From Lewinellaceae bacterium (GTDB lineage Bacteria > Bacteroidota > Bacteroidia > Chitinophagales > Saprospiraceae): a DNA stretch of 64,000 bases. Location: contig JACJYM010000008.1 of the NCBI GenBank assembly GCA_020636155.1, positions 62,001 to 126,000 of the forward strand, given 5' to 3'. The number at the start of each line of letters is the position of its first letter. Within the stretch, counting starts at the first letter, position 1. The notes under the pieces were generated by a model, which saw only the letters and a list, made by a program, of their open reading frames with translations, was not told the origin of the DNA and did not search any database. Shown here piece after piece: positions 15,854 to 25,211 of the stretch. Made by a program: the position numbers and the translations under genes.

Positions 15854-16534
15854 CTATTTGAGGTAGTTATTCATCTGTTGTATGTCGTTTTTGATTTGCT
15901 TTACCACTGAGTCATAAGCATGGTTGAAGGAATTCTCCGTACTTTTTACTTTTTCGGCCGCACTGGTTAAGTCATTGTTTAATTCGTCGAGCTGCTTACT
16001 TTCTTGTTCAATTTCCTTTTGCAGCTCCGCTATTTTCTTCTTTTTAGATTCGATACTGGATTTCAGCTCAGTAATCTGTTGTTTTCGGCCATTGACTTGT
16101 GAGTCGAGTTGATTTTTTACGGCGTTTTGGAATTTATTATGCTCTTTAGCGAGTACATCCAGATAGTGATTGCCACTTTGTACGAGCTTATCGACACTGG
16201 TACCCATCGTCTGTGCCATGGCATAAGCCGATTTGTAACGTGTCGGTTCGTCCATATTCATTTTTGATAGGGAATGCAATGAGTTTTTGAATTCAATGTA
16301 ATCAAATCCATCAAGATTATTGGCTTCGATTGCTTTTAATAGAATGTCAACGAATCGTTGGTTTGGAGGTGTAGATGAATCAGAATCGTATTCTATATTT
16401 TGTTGGACTTGTTTGTTATTTCCAGAAGTTGAAGGTATCGTAGGTTCCGTTTTTTCTACGTCGGGAGCCGCTTGATTTTGTTGGTTCTCATCTTCAACGA
16501 CGAAAAGTGATTTTAACTTTTTGAGCATGGTCAT
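15854..16534 (-). CDS. Hypothetical coiled-coil protein, first gene of ABC/OmpA operon
   Basis: 226 residues, soluble. A disordered N-terminus (about 15-60) rich in Asn, Pro and Ser precedes a helical domain (NQRFVDILLKAIEANNLDGF) and an antiparallel coiled coil (about 130-226, KKKKIAELQKEIEQESKQLD). No signal peptide, so cytoplasmic. It is 49 bp before the PspA-like gene and is the first gene of the operon. Not a family I recognise; an adaptor between the membrane scaffold and cytoplasm is a guess. No clear promoter box found in the 225-bp gap upstream. Confidence 0.75.
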   Translation of the reverse strand: MTMLKKLKSLFVVEDENQQNQAAPDVEKTEPTIPSTSGNNKQVQQNIEYDSDSSTPPNQRFVDILLKAIEANNLDGFDYIEFKNSLHSLSKMNMDEPTRYKSAYAMAQTMGTSVDKLVQSGNHYLDVLAKEHNKFQNAVKNQLDSQVNGRKQQITELKSSIESKKKKIAELQKEIEQESKQLDELNNDLTSAAEKVKSTENSFNHAYDSVVKQIKNDIQQMNNYLK

Positions 16535-16759
16535 TTACTATCTAAGCTTAAATTTTATTAATAATGTCACAAAATCATAATTTCTTAATTGCTGAAAAAA
16601 TGATTTTGATTAAATATTGCCAAATATCGATGAAAAGACTATAAAAGTGAATATTTTTCTTTTTAATCTTTTTAAAATGTGAATAATTTAGACAGTGAGC
16701 TATTTTTTTGATAAGTATTGGAAAGTCATGGACTGATTTTCTATCCTAATAATTCGCAA

Positions 16760-17911
16760 TTAAACTTTGGGTGCAAAACTTCTCCTATCCTCAGTCAGTT
16801 TTGTGATTAATAAAATAAGAAGTAACAGTAAAATCATCACAAACGAAGCATCAAATCTTTGCGGTAAAAACTGGAAAAATACATTAATCAAAGAAATGGA
16901 AGTCAGAGAAAATAAAACCTTGATTACTAAAATTTGATTTCGGTTTTTAAAAAATAAAAAAACATACAAAGGATTGATCCACAACAGATTCCAATTAGCC
17001 CAAGTGCTGCTGTGGTCAGTGAAAAACCACATAAAAATAAACAATATGGAACCAATGAAAGCAGCGGCGATCGTGAGTGATGACACAATTCTATAGGTTT
17101 TTGCCAAATTGAAAAAATAGGCAATCACGAGTAGAACAAGGAGTAAACCAAAGAAGAAATTTGGTGAAAGTAAAAAATTGTTTTTTGAAGTGTCATCGAC
17201 GAAAGATAATATCTCTTTGTCACTATCTATCAGTTTCATTTCGTCATTCTTCTGAAGATTGCCTAAGTTGTCATGGAGATAATCCGGCAAAAACATCTCT
17301 TGATTAAAGTCGGCTTCTAAGTCTGTTTTTCCGCTCAGAATCAAATTGATACCAAGATTGGTCCAGGGATAATTTTCAAGATAGGGGAGTAATAATTTTC
17401 TAAAAGTAAGCCCATGCGAATTGTAAACTTTGGACGAATTAATGTCGCAGTGTTTATAAACAACATCCCTAATACGTGTCGCACAATTGTCAAAGAGAAA
17501 GTCATATTTGTACAAAGCATTTTCGGACAAAGCATTGACTTCTAGGGCATTAGTAATCTTTATGGATTGAATACTGTCCAAATTTAATAATTGTTCTCTC
17601 ACGGATCGATGGAAATATTGGTATTCATACATGAATTTTCTCATGCTGGTAACCGTCAGTTTGTATGGTAATTTACCTTGTACAAATTTTAATATAAATC
17701 CTGGCTCCTCAAAATCAAACGTTCCAAAATTAAAAACCAAATCTCTTCCATCATCATAAATTATTCTCACGGCACTGTGACCGAATAAGGAATAAATTTC
17801 TTGACCGGGATCGCAGGTCAGAACTGAAACTTTTTGAGCTGTGACACTAATACTCCATGATGATACTATGAAGACTGTGAGAAAAATATATGTTAGGTAA
17901 TTTTTTAACAC
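16760..17911 (-). CDS. DUF4105 envelope protein
   Basis: 383 residues from a GTG at 17911. A signal peptide (LKNYLTYIFLTVFIVSSWS to SVTAQ) is followed by the DUF4105 domain (about 30-210) with CDPGQEIYSLFGHSAVRI, FNFGTFDFEEPGF and the DNCATRIRDVV motif, whose His and Cys suggest a papain-like hydrolase fold. Five TM helices close the protein. A longer frame from 18010 is possible but would start upstream of the gene's own -7 box (17943-17950), so GTG is chosen. The gene is divergent from icd. Membrane-embedded, with the catalytic-looking domain outside; substrate unknown. Confidence 0.85.
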   Translation of the reverse strand: MLKNYLTYIFLTVFIVSSWSISVTAQKVSVLTCDPGQEIYSLFGHSAVRIIYDDGRDLVFNFGTFDFEEPGFILKFVQGKLPYKLTVTSMRKFMYEYQYFHRSVREQLLNLDSIQSIKITNALEVNALSENALYKYDFLFDNCATRIRDVVYKHCDINSSKVYNSHGLTFRKLLLPYLENYPWTNLGINLILSGKTDLEADFNQEMFLPDYLHDNLGNLQKNDEMKLIDSDKEILSFVDDTSKNNFLLSPNFFFGLLLVLLVIAYFFNLAKTYRIVSSLTIAAAFIGSILFIFMWFFTDHSSTWANWNLLWINPLYVFLFFKNRNQILVIKVLFSLTSISLINVFFQFLPQRFDASFVMILLLLLILLITKLTEDRRSFAPKV

Positions 17912-17942
17912 GTATGGTAAATTTTTATAAATAGCCTTGTGA

Positions 17943-17950
17943 CAAATGTA
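17943..17950 (-). promoter_or_regulatory. -7 box of DUF4105 gene
   Basis: TACATTTG on the minus strand, about 32 bases before the GTG start. It overlaps the divergent icd promoter region, so the two genes may compete for or share regulation. No good -33 element. Confidence 0.5.
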
Positions 17951-17970
17951 TGAAAGATGGCATAAAATTA

Positions 17971-17978
17971 TACTTTTG
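17971..17978 (+). promoter_or_regulatory. -7 box of icd
   Basis: TACTTTTG on the plus strand, 30 bases before the ATG at 18009. No convincing TTG at the usual distance. Confidence 0.5.
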
Positions 17979-18008
17979 CACTTCCTTTTAACAAAAATAA
18001 ATAAAAAC

Positions 18009-19475
18009 ATGTCGAAACATAAAATAACGGTAGCCTACGGTGATGGAATCGGTCCAGAAATCATGGAAGCGACTCTTTCCATATTGAAAGCTGCTGAAGC
18101 ACCACTTGAATATGAAGAAATAAAAATTGGTAAAGAAGTATATCTCCAAGGGATCTCTAGCGGTATTCCTGATGAAGCGTGGGAATCGCTCAAGAGGAAT
18201 AAGGTTTTCTTAAAAGCACCGATTACAACTCCCCAAGGTGGAGGCTACAAAAGCCTCAATGTGACAATTCGTAAAAAATTGTCCCTCTATGCCAATGTAA
18301 GACCTGTACAAGCTTATGTGCCTTATATTGCCTCTCACTTCCCCACCATGAATCTAGTCGTGGTGAGAGAAAACGAAGAAGACTTGTATGCTGGAATTGA
18401 ACACCAGCAAACCTCCGAGGTCATTCAATGTTTAAAATTGGTGTCGAAACAGGGCAGTGAGAAAATCATTCGGTATGCTTTTGAATATGCACGTCAGTAT
18501 GGTAGAAAAAAAGTGACTGCTATGACCAAAGACAATATTATGAAACGTACAGATGGTGCTTTTCACAAAATATTCAATGATATTGCCTTGGAGTATCCGG
18601 AAATAGTAGCTGATCACTACATCATAGACATTGGTGCGGCCATGTTGGCAGCTCGACCTGATAAATTTGATGTAATCGTTACCCTCAATCTTTATGGTGA
18701 CATTATTTCTGATATTACTGCCCAAGTTGCTGGATCAGTAGGATTGGGAGGTTCTTTTAATATTGGGAATGACTTTGCGATGTTTGAGGCCATACACGGC
18801 TCAGCGCCTGATATTGCAGGAAAGGATATTGCAAATCCTAGTGGATTATTAAATGGAGCTTGCATGATGCTACTTCATCTTGGAATTTCTGATAAGGCAG
18901 CCTTAATTCAAAATGCACTCTTGAGAACCCTTGAAGACGGCATACATACGGGTGATATAGCCAATGATGAATTTACCGTCAAAAGAGTGGGAACACAAGA
19001 ATTTGCTCAAGAAATCATCAAACGATTGGGACAGAATCCTACTAAGATTCCAGATGTTAAATACAATGAACATATCAAACCTATCCGAATTCAAGATCCG
19101 GTTATCCCTCGTTCTGATAAGAAATTAATCGGTGTAGATGTCTTTATAGAATGGGCGGAAGAAGGTAGAAACCCGGAAAAGTTAGGAAAGATGATTGATG
19201 ATATAAATGTCGATGGGATTACGCTAAGAGTTCTCAGTAATAAAGGGGTCAAAGTGTACCCGGGTATTGCTGAGCCCATTAAATATTCAGACCATTGGCG
19301 GTGCCGTTTTTTACACAATGACAGCAGTTCAACAAAAGACACCACAGAAATTGACCCACATGATGTCGCAAGAATCATGATGGCCATGATTGATAGAGGA
19401 TTTGACGTGATTAAGACAGAAAATCTTTACACATTTGATGGTGAGATTGGATTTTCTCTGAGTCAAGGTGAGTAA
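18009..19475 (+). CDS. icd: NADP-dependent isocitrate dehydrogenase
   Basis: 488 residues. It oxidises isocitrate to 2-oxoglutarate and CO2 in the TCA cycle. Visible are the N-terminal GDGIGPEIM, the substrate loop SLNVTIRKKLSLYANVRP, NLVVVRENEEDLYAGIEH, the metal-binding DIIVTLNLYGDI-like segment (VIVTLNLYGDIISDI) and EAIHGSAPDIAGKDIANPSG. A C-terminal extension of about 150 residues marks the longer bacterial type (about 480 residues, as in Rickettsia). The ATG at 18009 is chosen over an upstream in-frame ATG at 17946, which lies before the -7 box. Cofactor preference (NADP versus NAD) is from the family and not certain. Confidence 0.9.
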   Translation: MSKHKITVAYGDGIGPEIMEATLSILKAAEAPLEYEEIKIGKEVYLQGISSGIPDEAWESLKRNKVFLKAPITTPQGGGYKSLNVTIRKKLSLYANVRPVQAYVPYIASHFPTMNLVVVRENEEDLYAGIEHQQTSEVIQCLKLVSKQGSEKIIRYAFEYARQYGRKKVTAMTKDNIMKRTDGAFHKIFNDIALEYPEIVADHYIIDIGAAMLAARPDKFDVIVTLNLYGDIISDITAQVAGSVGLGGSFNIGNDFAMFEAIHGSAPDIAGKDIANPSGLLNGACMMLLHLGISDKAALIQNALLRTLEDGIHTGDIANDEFTVKRVGTQEFAQEIIKRLGQNPTKIPDVKYNEHIKPIRIQDPVIPRSDKKLIGVDVFIEWAEEGRNPEKLGKMIDDINVDGITLRVLSNKGVKVYPGIAEPIKYSDHWRCRFLHNDSSSTKDTTEIDPHDVARIMMAMIDRGFDVIKTENLYTFDGEIGFSLSQGE

Positions 19476-19523
19476 TTTTGGGGATATTATCAAATGACCT
19501 TACACAGAGTAAGTAATTCTGAC

Positions 19524-19531
19524 TATATTTG
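19524..19531 (+). promoter_or_regulatory. -7 box of HhH protein gene
   Basis: TATATTTG, perfect TAnnTTTG. It favours the GTG at 19551 over the TTG at 19542, because the predicted transcript starts near 19535. Confidence 0.45.
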
Positions 19532-19550
19532 AGAATAATTCTTGTTTAAT

Positions 19551-21614
19551 GTGAGGACGTTCTGCATTTCTATACTTTTGATTTTATCATTGAAGGCATT
19601 TTCCCAACAGGAAGATAGTCTGGTTAATTCGGCGTCGAATGTCCTCGAAGATTATGTAGAAAATCAAGAGTTAGAAAGTTTCGATTACAATACGATTTTC
19701 GAAAACTTAGAAGCATTTAGATCTCATCCAATCAATATTAACACGGCGAGTCGTGAAGATCTGCGACAGTTGATTTTTCTCACAGAGCAACAAATAGATC
19801 AAATAGTCGAACACCGCAATCGATACGGAAAGTTTTTATTACCTGAGGAATTACAAGTCGTACCTTCTTTGGATATTGAAAGTATAAGGCTCATGAGCCC
19901 ATTTATTACACTTGGTGCCGGTGCTAATCTTAAGAAATTTGTACTTTCTGACCAGTTCAAAGGGGCAAAGCAAAATGTCTTTCTTAAATGGGAAAGGACT
20001 TTGGAAAAGAAAGATGGTTACGTTCCTCGAGATGATAGATTAACCCCTTATGTGGGAAGTCCTAACTACCTCTATCTTCGTTATAGATTTAATAATTCGA
20101 ATCGGATGATGATGGGATTTACGGCCGAAAAAGATGCCGGAGAAGCCTTTTTTAAGAGTCCCAATCAGAAAGGCTTTGATTTTTATTCGGGCTTTATTTT
20201 TATCAAGGATTTAAATTCTACCATTAATTATTTAGCCATTGGAGATTATAGTGTAAGTTTTGGTCAAGGATTGATTCTTCATAATGATTTTGGAGCTGGG
20301 AAGAGCTCATTTGTTATGGGGATTAAGAAAGGAGGTCGCCCAATTAGACCGTATAGCTCAGTGAATGAGGTGAACTACTTTAGAGGGGCAGCCGTCAATA
20401 TAGATGTCACTGAAAATTCCACTTTTACTATATTCGGGAGTCGAAATGACCTCGCTGGAAGCATTCAAATCGACACACTTGAAAACGATGGATTCGAATT
20501 TTTTGGAAGCATACGACAAGATGGTTTACATCGGACGGAATCCGAAATTTTGACTAAAAACACCATACAGCAGCACAATGCGGGAGCCAGTTATAAGATG
20601 AATTTGGGTAACTTGGGATTGGGTCTAAATGGGTTGTATACCAGCCTTTCGAAACCATTGTTGCCTAGTGATGAATTGTACAAGAAATATTATTTCAGCG
20701 GAGACAAGCTTCTCAACGGAAGTGTAGATTTCTCTTATTCTAAGTACAGTTACAATCTTTTTGGCGAATTTGCCTATTCAGACAATGGGGGCAAAGCGTG
20801 GCTGGTGGGATTATTGACAAGTATAAGTCCTAAAGTAGATGTATCACTGCTCTTTAGAGATTATGACAAGGACTATCAAGTTCTCAATGCAAATGCCTTT
20901 GCAGACGGCAGCCAACCCATTAACGAAAGAGGATTGTATGGCGGTATTTTGATTAATCCAAACAAACATTTCAGAATCAGCAGCTATTTTGATTTTTGGA
21001 AACACCCATGGTTGAGATTTCGGAAAGATGCACCTTCTACGGGCAAAGAATTTTTTGTAAAGCTTGAATACATCAAAAAAAGAAAATATAACTTATATCT
21101 TCAATATCGGGTGGAGCAAAAACAGGAAAACTATGAACAAGAGGGCAAGAAAATCGATGGATTGACGGACTTGTGGTTACACCGATTGAGATTACATTTT
21201 AGTCATAAATACAATAAATCCTTAGAGTTCAGGAATCGTATAGAATTTTCGTACTATAGAAAAGGTGAATTAAATTCGAAAGGATATATCGTCTATCAAG
21301 ACATCATTTATAAACCAATAGCCAATCCATTTTCAATGACGACGAGATTTGCTCTGTTTGATACTGATGATTTCAATAGCCGTATTTATACCTACGAAAA
21401 CGACATATTGTACGAATATGGCATTCCATTTTTCCAAAATAAAGGTTCTAGATTTTATGTCAATTTTCGCTACAATTTGACTCGTTGGCTGACCGCTGAA
21501 TTCCGATATTCACGTACGCATTATACCAATGTTGATCACATTAGTAGTGGTTATGAGGAAATTTTGGGCAACAATAAAACAGACCTTAAGGCGCAACTCA
21601 AATTTAGTTTTTAA
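19551..21614 (+). CDS. Outer-membrane protein with helix-hairpin-helix (ComEA-like) domain
   Basis: 687 residues from a GTG (a TTG three codons earlier is the alternative). Signal peptide RTFCISILLILSLKAFSQ, then an N-terminal HhH segment ININTASREDLRQLIFLTEQ followed by VEHRNRYGKFLLPEELQ, as in ComEA DNA-binding proteins. About 550 residues of alternating aromatic strands follow, ending in KAQLKFSF, typical of an outer-membrane beta-barrel. Such HhH-barrel proteins are common in Bacteroidota and uncharacterised. Seven bases before the Smr protein gene, so probably one operon. Confidence 0.8.
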   Translation: MRTFCISILLILSLKAFSQQEDSLVNSASNVLEDYVENQELESFDYNTIFENLEAFRSHPININTASREDLRQLIFLTEQQIDQIVEHRNRYGKFLLPEELQVVPSLDIESIRLMSPFITLGAGANLKKFVLSDQFKGAKQNVFLKWERTLEKKDGYVPRDDRLTPYVGSPNYLYLRYRFNNSNRMMMGFTAEKDAGEAFFKSPNQKGFDFYSGFIFIKDLNSTINYLAIGDYSVSFGQGLILHNDFGAGKSSFVMGIKKGGRPIRPYSSVNEVNYFRGAAVNIDVTENSTFTIFGSRNDLAGSIQIDTLENDGFEFFGSIRQDGLHRTESEILTKNTIQQHNAGASYKMNLGNLGLGLNGLYTSLSKPLLPSDELYKKYYFSGDKLLNGSVDFSYSKYSYNLFGEFAYSDNGGKAWLVGLLTSISPKVDVSLLFRDYDKDYQVLNANAFADGSQPINERGLYGGILINPNKHFRISSYFDFWKHPWLRFRKDAPSTGKEFFVKLEYIKKRKYNLYLQYRVEQKQENYEQEGKKIDGLTDLWLHRLRLHFSHKYNKSLEFRNRIEFSYYRKGELNSKGYIVYQDIIYKPIANPFSMTTRFALFDTDDFNSRIYTYENDILYEYGIPFFQNKGSRFYVNFRYNLTRWLTAEFRYSRTHYTNVDHISSGYEEILGNNKTDLKAQLKFSF

Positions 21615-21620
21615 ATCAAA

Positions 21621-22163
21621 ATGACACTTCAAGAAGCCAAATCATTGTGGGTGGGGGATATCGTGTTGTTGAGTAAAAGCGCAAGGAAGGGAAAGTTTTT
21701 GGGTATTACGGCTCAGCAGAAACTGAAAGTAGAAGTGAATGGTAAAATTATTATTTCTTCTCTTACAAATGTGTCGGTGATTGGGACAGAAGAGGTGGCA
21801 GATTGGAGATTAGAAATCGATCAAGAATTAAAAAATCCAATTCCCACTGAAAGTGAAAAAAGGAAAAAGAAAAACATCGATTATAGTGCTTTGAATTCCA
21901 TAGACTTGCACCTAGAAAAACTGCTAGAAAACGGTACTTTGAGCACTTTAGAGCATGCCCTAGACGTCCAAATGAAGGCTGCCAAAGATTTTATCGATGA
22001 GAATATCAATCGAAAGCGTTTCAAGACGACCATCATTCATGGCAAGGGTGAGGGGATACTAAAAAATCATATAGTAGAATTACTAAGATCCTATCGTGAA
22101 GTCAGATTTTTTTCGGAAATCAATAATGGAGGAGCGACGGAAGTCCTTTTTGAATATCTTTGA
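21621..22163 (+). CDS. Smr-domain protein
   Basis: 180 residues. An N-terminal SH3-like half (VGDIVLLSKSARKGKFLGI) precedes a C-terminal Smr domain with SIDLHLEKLL, the catalytic-type HGKGEGILKNHI and a final strand. Smr domains nick or cleave nucleic acids; those in MutS2 act in ribosome rescue and recombination. This stand-alone form is common in Bacteroidota. Cytoplasmic. Directly follows the HhH barrel gene. Confidence 0.85.
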   Translation: MTLQEAKSLWVGDIVLLSKSARKGKFLGITAQQKLKVEVNGKIIISSLTNVSVIGTEEVADWRLEIDQELKNPIPTESEKRKKKNIDYSALNSIDLHLEKLLENGTLSTLEHALDVQMKAAKDFIDENINRKRFKTTIIHGKGEGILKNHIVELLRSYREVRFFSEINNGGATEVLFEYL

Positions 22164-22264
22164 ATCCAATTAATGCTGAAATTGGTAGTGATTTTATCAA
22201 TAATCATAGTTTCTTATAAACACTTTCCAATTAAAAGCATTGACTTAACTAAACAATTTTTATC

Positions 22265-24115
22265 GTGAAGATTCCAATTAATATCCAATCTGGTGAATTG
22301 AACACTGAAAATCCAATGGTCGTTGGAATAGATTTAGGAACCACACATAGTTTGGTGGCTTATGTTAAAAATGGAGAGGTGAAAGTAGTGAGAGATGATA
22401 ATAGTCGCAATGCATTAGTTCCATCCATTGTTTTTATTGACGAAAACGGCGATACTTTCGTAGGTAACTATGCCAAAGAGAAACTTATATCAGCGCCAGA
22501 AAGAACGATATACAGTGCCAAAAGATTGATGGGAAAGAGCTACCATGATATCAACACAGATTCTCATCCCTTAGCCTATCAAATCATAGATTCGGATAAA
22601 GAAGCGATGGTCAAAGTCTGGATTGATGAACGAGCCTATACTCCAGTAGAACTCAGTGCTTCAATCCTTAAAGAGTTAAAGCTAAAAGTAGAAAAACAGC
22701 TGGGAGCCGTCATCAGCAAAGTGGTTATTACCGTTCCAGCGTATTTTAACGATGCACAGCGCCAAGCCACCAAGGATGCAGGTAAATTAGCCGGATTGGA
22801 CGTGCTGAGAATCGTCAATGAACCAACGGCCGCAGCATTGGCTTATGGCATTGGATTGGATCCGGAAAAATCTGAAAGAGTCGTCGTTTATGACCTAGGG
22901 GGAGGTACTTTTGATGTCAGTATTTTAGATATTGTAGATGGGGTTTTTGATGTGTTGAGTACGAATGGTGACACTTACTTAGGAGGTGATGATATAGATC
23001 GATTAATTGTGAATTATTGGTTGGAGCAACACCCGGAATTACGACGAGAGAGTAATGGGAGTTTTCAGGAACTTAGAATTATTGCTGAAAGTGCTAAGAA
23101 ATCATTGTCACAATCTACAGAATTTCATACTGAATATCAAGGAATTACATTAAATCTCTCTTTATCACATTTCAATGCCATAATAAAACCTTTGGTGGAC
23201 ACAACTATAGATTGTTGTAAAAATGCCTTGAAAGATGCTAAATTAGACAAGTCAGAGATTGACCGGATCATATTTGTAGGAGGAAGCACTCGGATACCTT
23301 ATATTCAGGAAAGATTGTCGGAATATTTTGAAAAATCAGTCGATACTTCGATGAATCCTGATGAAGTGGTGGCGATGGGAGCGGCGATTCAAGCCGATAT
23401 CTTAGCCGGTAATAATAAAGATTTTTTATTACTTGACGTTACACCTTTATCATTAGGGATAGAAACTGTCGGTGGTCTTATGGATGCAGTGATAAGTAGA
23501 AATTCTAAGGTGCCATGCAAAGTAGGCAGAAATTATACGACATCGGTTGATGGTCAGAAAAATCTGAGAATCAGTGTATTTCAGGGTGAGAGAGATATGG
23601 TTGCTGATAATCGAAAGTTGGGTGAATTTACCCTCACGAATATACCCCCGATGCCTGCGGGAATTCCAAAGATTGAAATTGTGTTTCAATTGGATGTTGA
23701 TGGTATCCTTAAGGTGAGTGCGACAGAGCTTAGATCTGGAGTGAAACAAGAAATTAAAATTAAATCAACTTACGGAATTTCTGAAGAAGAAATGGCACTT
23801 ATGCTTAAGGACTCGATTGAAAATGCCGAGGTAGATATGAAAGCAAGAGCCTTGAATGAAGCGATAAATGAGGGCAAATACGTTGTGCAATCAAGTTTGA
23901 AATTTATTAAACAAAATGAAAGTTTTTTATCTATTGAGCAGATTGAGAAATTGGGAAATTTGACGGATTCAATTGAGAAAGCGATTTCACAACAATCAAA
24001 GGATGCAATTCAAAAGGCCATCAATGAGTTGAATGACTACTCAGCACCGATAGCACAAGAAGCCCTAGATATGAATATTCAAAATGCCATACTAGGCACC
24101 CATGTTGGTAAATAA
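22265..24115 (+). CDS. HscA-like Hsp70 chaperone
   Basis: 616 residues from a GTG. The nucleotide-binding domain (about 18-385) is intact: GIDLGTTHSLVAYV, SAKRLMGKSYHDI, VPAYFNDAQRQATKDAG, VYDLGGGTFDVSILD and FVGGSTRIPYIQ. The linker LLLDVTPLSLGIET and substrate-binding domain follow. The KRLMG segment, overall length and lack of a long acidic tail fit HscA more than DnaK. However, no iscS, iscU, hscB or ferredoxin gene is near, so the Fe-S role is only inferred. The next gene, 90 bp on, encodes an unknown 251-residue protein that could be a client or cofactor. Confidence 0.85.
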   Translation: MKIPINIQSGELNTENPMVVGIDLGTTHSLVAYVKNGEVKVVRDDNSRNALVPSIVFIDENGDTFVGNYAKEKLISAPERTIYSAKRLMGKSYHDINTDSHPLAYQIIDSDKEAMVKVWIDERAYTPVELSASILKELKLKVEKQLGAVISKVVITVPAYFNDAQRQATKDAGKLAGLDVLRIVNEPTAAALAYGIGLDPEKSERVVVYDLGGGTFDVSILDIVDGVFDVLSTNGDTYLGGDDIDRLIVNYWLEQHPELRRESNGSFQELRIIAESAKKSLSQSTEFHTEYQGITLNLSLSHFNAIIKPLVDTTIDCCKNALKDAKLDKSEIDRIIFVGGSTRIPYIQERLSEYFEKSVDTSMNPDEVVAMGAAIQADILAGNNKDFLLLDVTPLSLGIETVGGLMDAVISRNSKVPCKVGRNYTTSVDGQKNLRISVFQGERDMVADNRKLGEFTLTNIPPMPAGIPKIEIVFQLDVDGILKVSATELRSGVKQEIKIKSTYGISEEEMALMLKDSIENAEVDMKARALNEAINEGKYVVQSSLKFIKQNESFLSIEQIEKLGNLTDSIEKAISQQSKDAIQKAINELNDYSAPIAQEALDMNIQNAILGTHVGK

Positions 24116-24205
24116 TATGATTAAGGGAGTGACGACATGGCTTATCAGTGGTCTAAATCTTTTGGCTGATAATGACTAGCCTAAAACACCAAAAAGACCA
24201 ACGCA

Positions 24206-24961
24206 ATGCGTGATAAGATTATTGAACTGTTTGAATATAGGAAATTTCCATTGTTGTTTGAGGCAGCAGGTAAAAAATGGGAGGTGAGTAGCCCCTTTGT
24301 GGAAAGTTTAATTGAGCTTCAAGAAAAAATATATGATTTAGATTCAATTTTGGAGTCAGATTGGGATATAGACCCCATGCACCTTAGTGAGCAATGGAAA
24401 CAGATTAATCAATGCCAACTTTTTCGCGATTTTTCAAGGGAAGAAAAGGTAGAATGGTGCCGTGAAATATTAAAATATCAAAGCCATGAATTAGCCCTTC
24501 GAAAAGGGATTTCTCCATTGGGTTTGGATATGGAATATTTTTATTATTTCAAATCTTGTGATGTCAAATTGTTGAGAAAACTCATTTATGAGCAATTTGC
24601 GGAACTGCATGATTATATCAATCTTTCAGATTGGAAATTGTTTGATTTAGTGACTGAGATTAATGACGATGTCATGGATTTGCACGAAGACTGCCAGTAT
24701 TATAATGGCAATGCATTTCTTATTTCAATGGTGCAGGATGGTAAAGAATTGACTAGAAATAAATTTGCCGATTTTTTAAACGAATGCGGCAAAAAAAACG
24801 AGAAATGCCACTACAACACGGATATAAAAAATGAGTTAAAAAACTGGGTGTCAAATGAAGTGGATTCCACTTTAAAATTAATGAGCCAAAGAATCGAAGA
24901 ATCAGACCTCGACACTTTGGCTCATAGCACATTATTTAGTAAATTCGAATGCCTAAGTTAG
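24206..24961 (+). CDS. Hypothetical protein next to HscA-like chaperone
   Basis: 251 residues, helical, acidic, rich in Trp, Tyr and Phe; no signal peptide, TM segment or zinc motif. Contains DWDIDPMHLSEQWKQIN and WCREILKYQSHELALRKGIS. I do not recognise a J-domain (no HPD) or any other family. Position after the Hsp70 gene in the same direction suggests a linked role, but no overlap proves it. Ends convergent with the next gene with four bases shared. Confidence 0.7.
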   Translation: MRDKIIELFEYRKFPLLFEAAGKKWEVSSPFVESLIELQEKIYDLDSILESDWDIDPMHLSEQWKQINQCQLFRDFSREEKVEWCREILKYQSHELALRKGISPLGLDMEYFYYFKSCDVKLLRKLIYEQFAELHDYINLSDWKLFDLVTEINDDVMDLHEDCQYYNGNAFLISMVQDGKELTRNKFADFLNECGKKNEKCHYNTDIKNELKNWVSNEVDSTLKLMSQRIEESDLDTLAHSTLFSKFECLS

Positions 24962-25200
24962 GCTTCTTTAAACATCTTGGCTTCTAGCGAATTAAAATCT
25001 GTTTCTACAAATTTTTTGCCATCCCATTTGCCCAACCACTCACACTTATCTTTGTATGTTTTTAGATAATTGGCATAGGCTACGATGGCTTTTTGCTTAT
25101 CTGATCTCTTAATTGTAATATTGCTATTGTGATCTTTTTTGATTACGAAATAATAAATCCCTTTTCCGTAATCAAATTTTTTTGTGCTTATTCTAGCCAT
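24958..25200 (-). CDS. Small conserved-looking basic protein
   Basis: 80 residues, basic, with KGIYYFVIKKDHNSNI and ECEWLGKW-like segments (KCEWLGKWDGKKFVE). It resembles small uncharacterised Bacteroidota proteins but I cannot name a family. It follows the bS21 gene by 11 bp in the same direction and is probably co-transcribed with it, hinting at a translation-related role. Function unknown. Confidence 0.65.
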   Translation of the reverse strand: MARISTKKFDYGKGIYYFVIKKDHNSNITIKRSDKQKAIVAYANYLKTYKDKCEWLGKWDGKKFVETDFNSLEAKMFKEA

Positions 25201-25211
25201 AATTAAAAATT

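Noticed and set aside
17912..18010. Longer N-terminus for the DUF4105 protein
   Set aside because: It would start upstream of the gene's own -7 box and overlap icd; the signal peptide begins naturally at the GTG at 17911.
22265..24115. Housekeeping DnaK
   Set aside because: Length 616, the KRLMG segment, missing acidic C-terminal tail and absence of dnaJ or grpE nearby fit an HscA-like protein better.
24116..24205. TTATCAG/CTGATAA hairpin after the Hsp70 gene
   Set aside because: Seven-base stem with a long loop and no T-tract; too weak to call a terminator or regulatory site.
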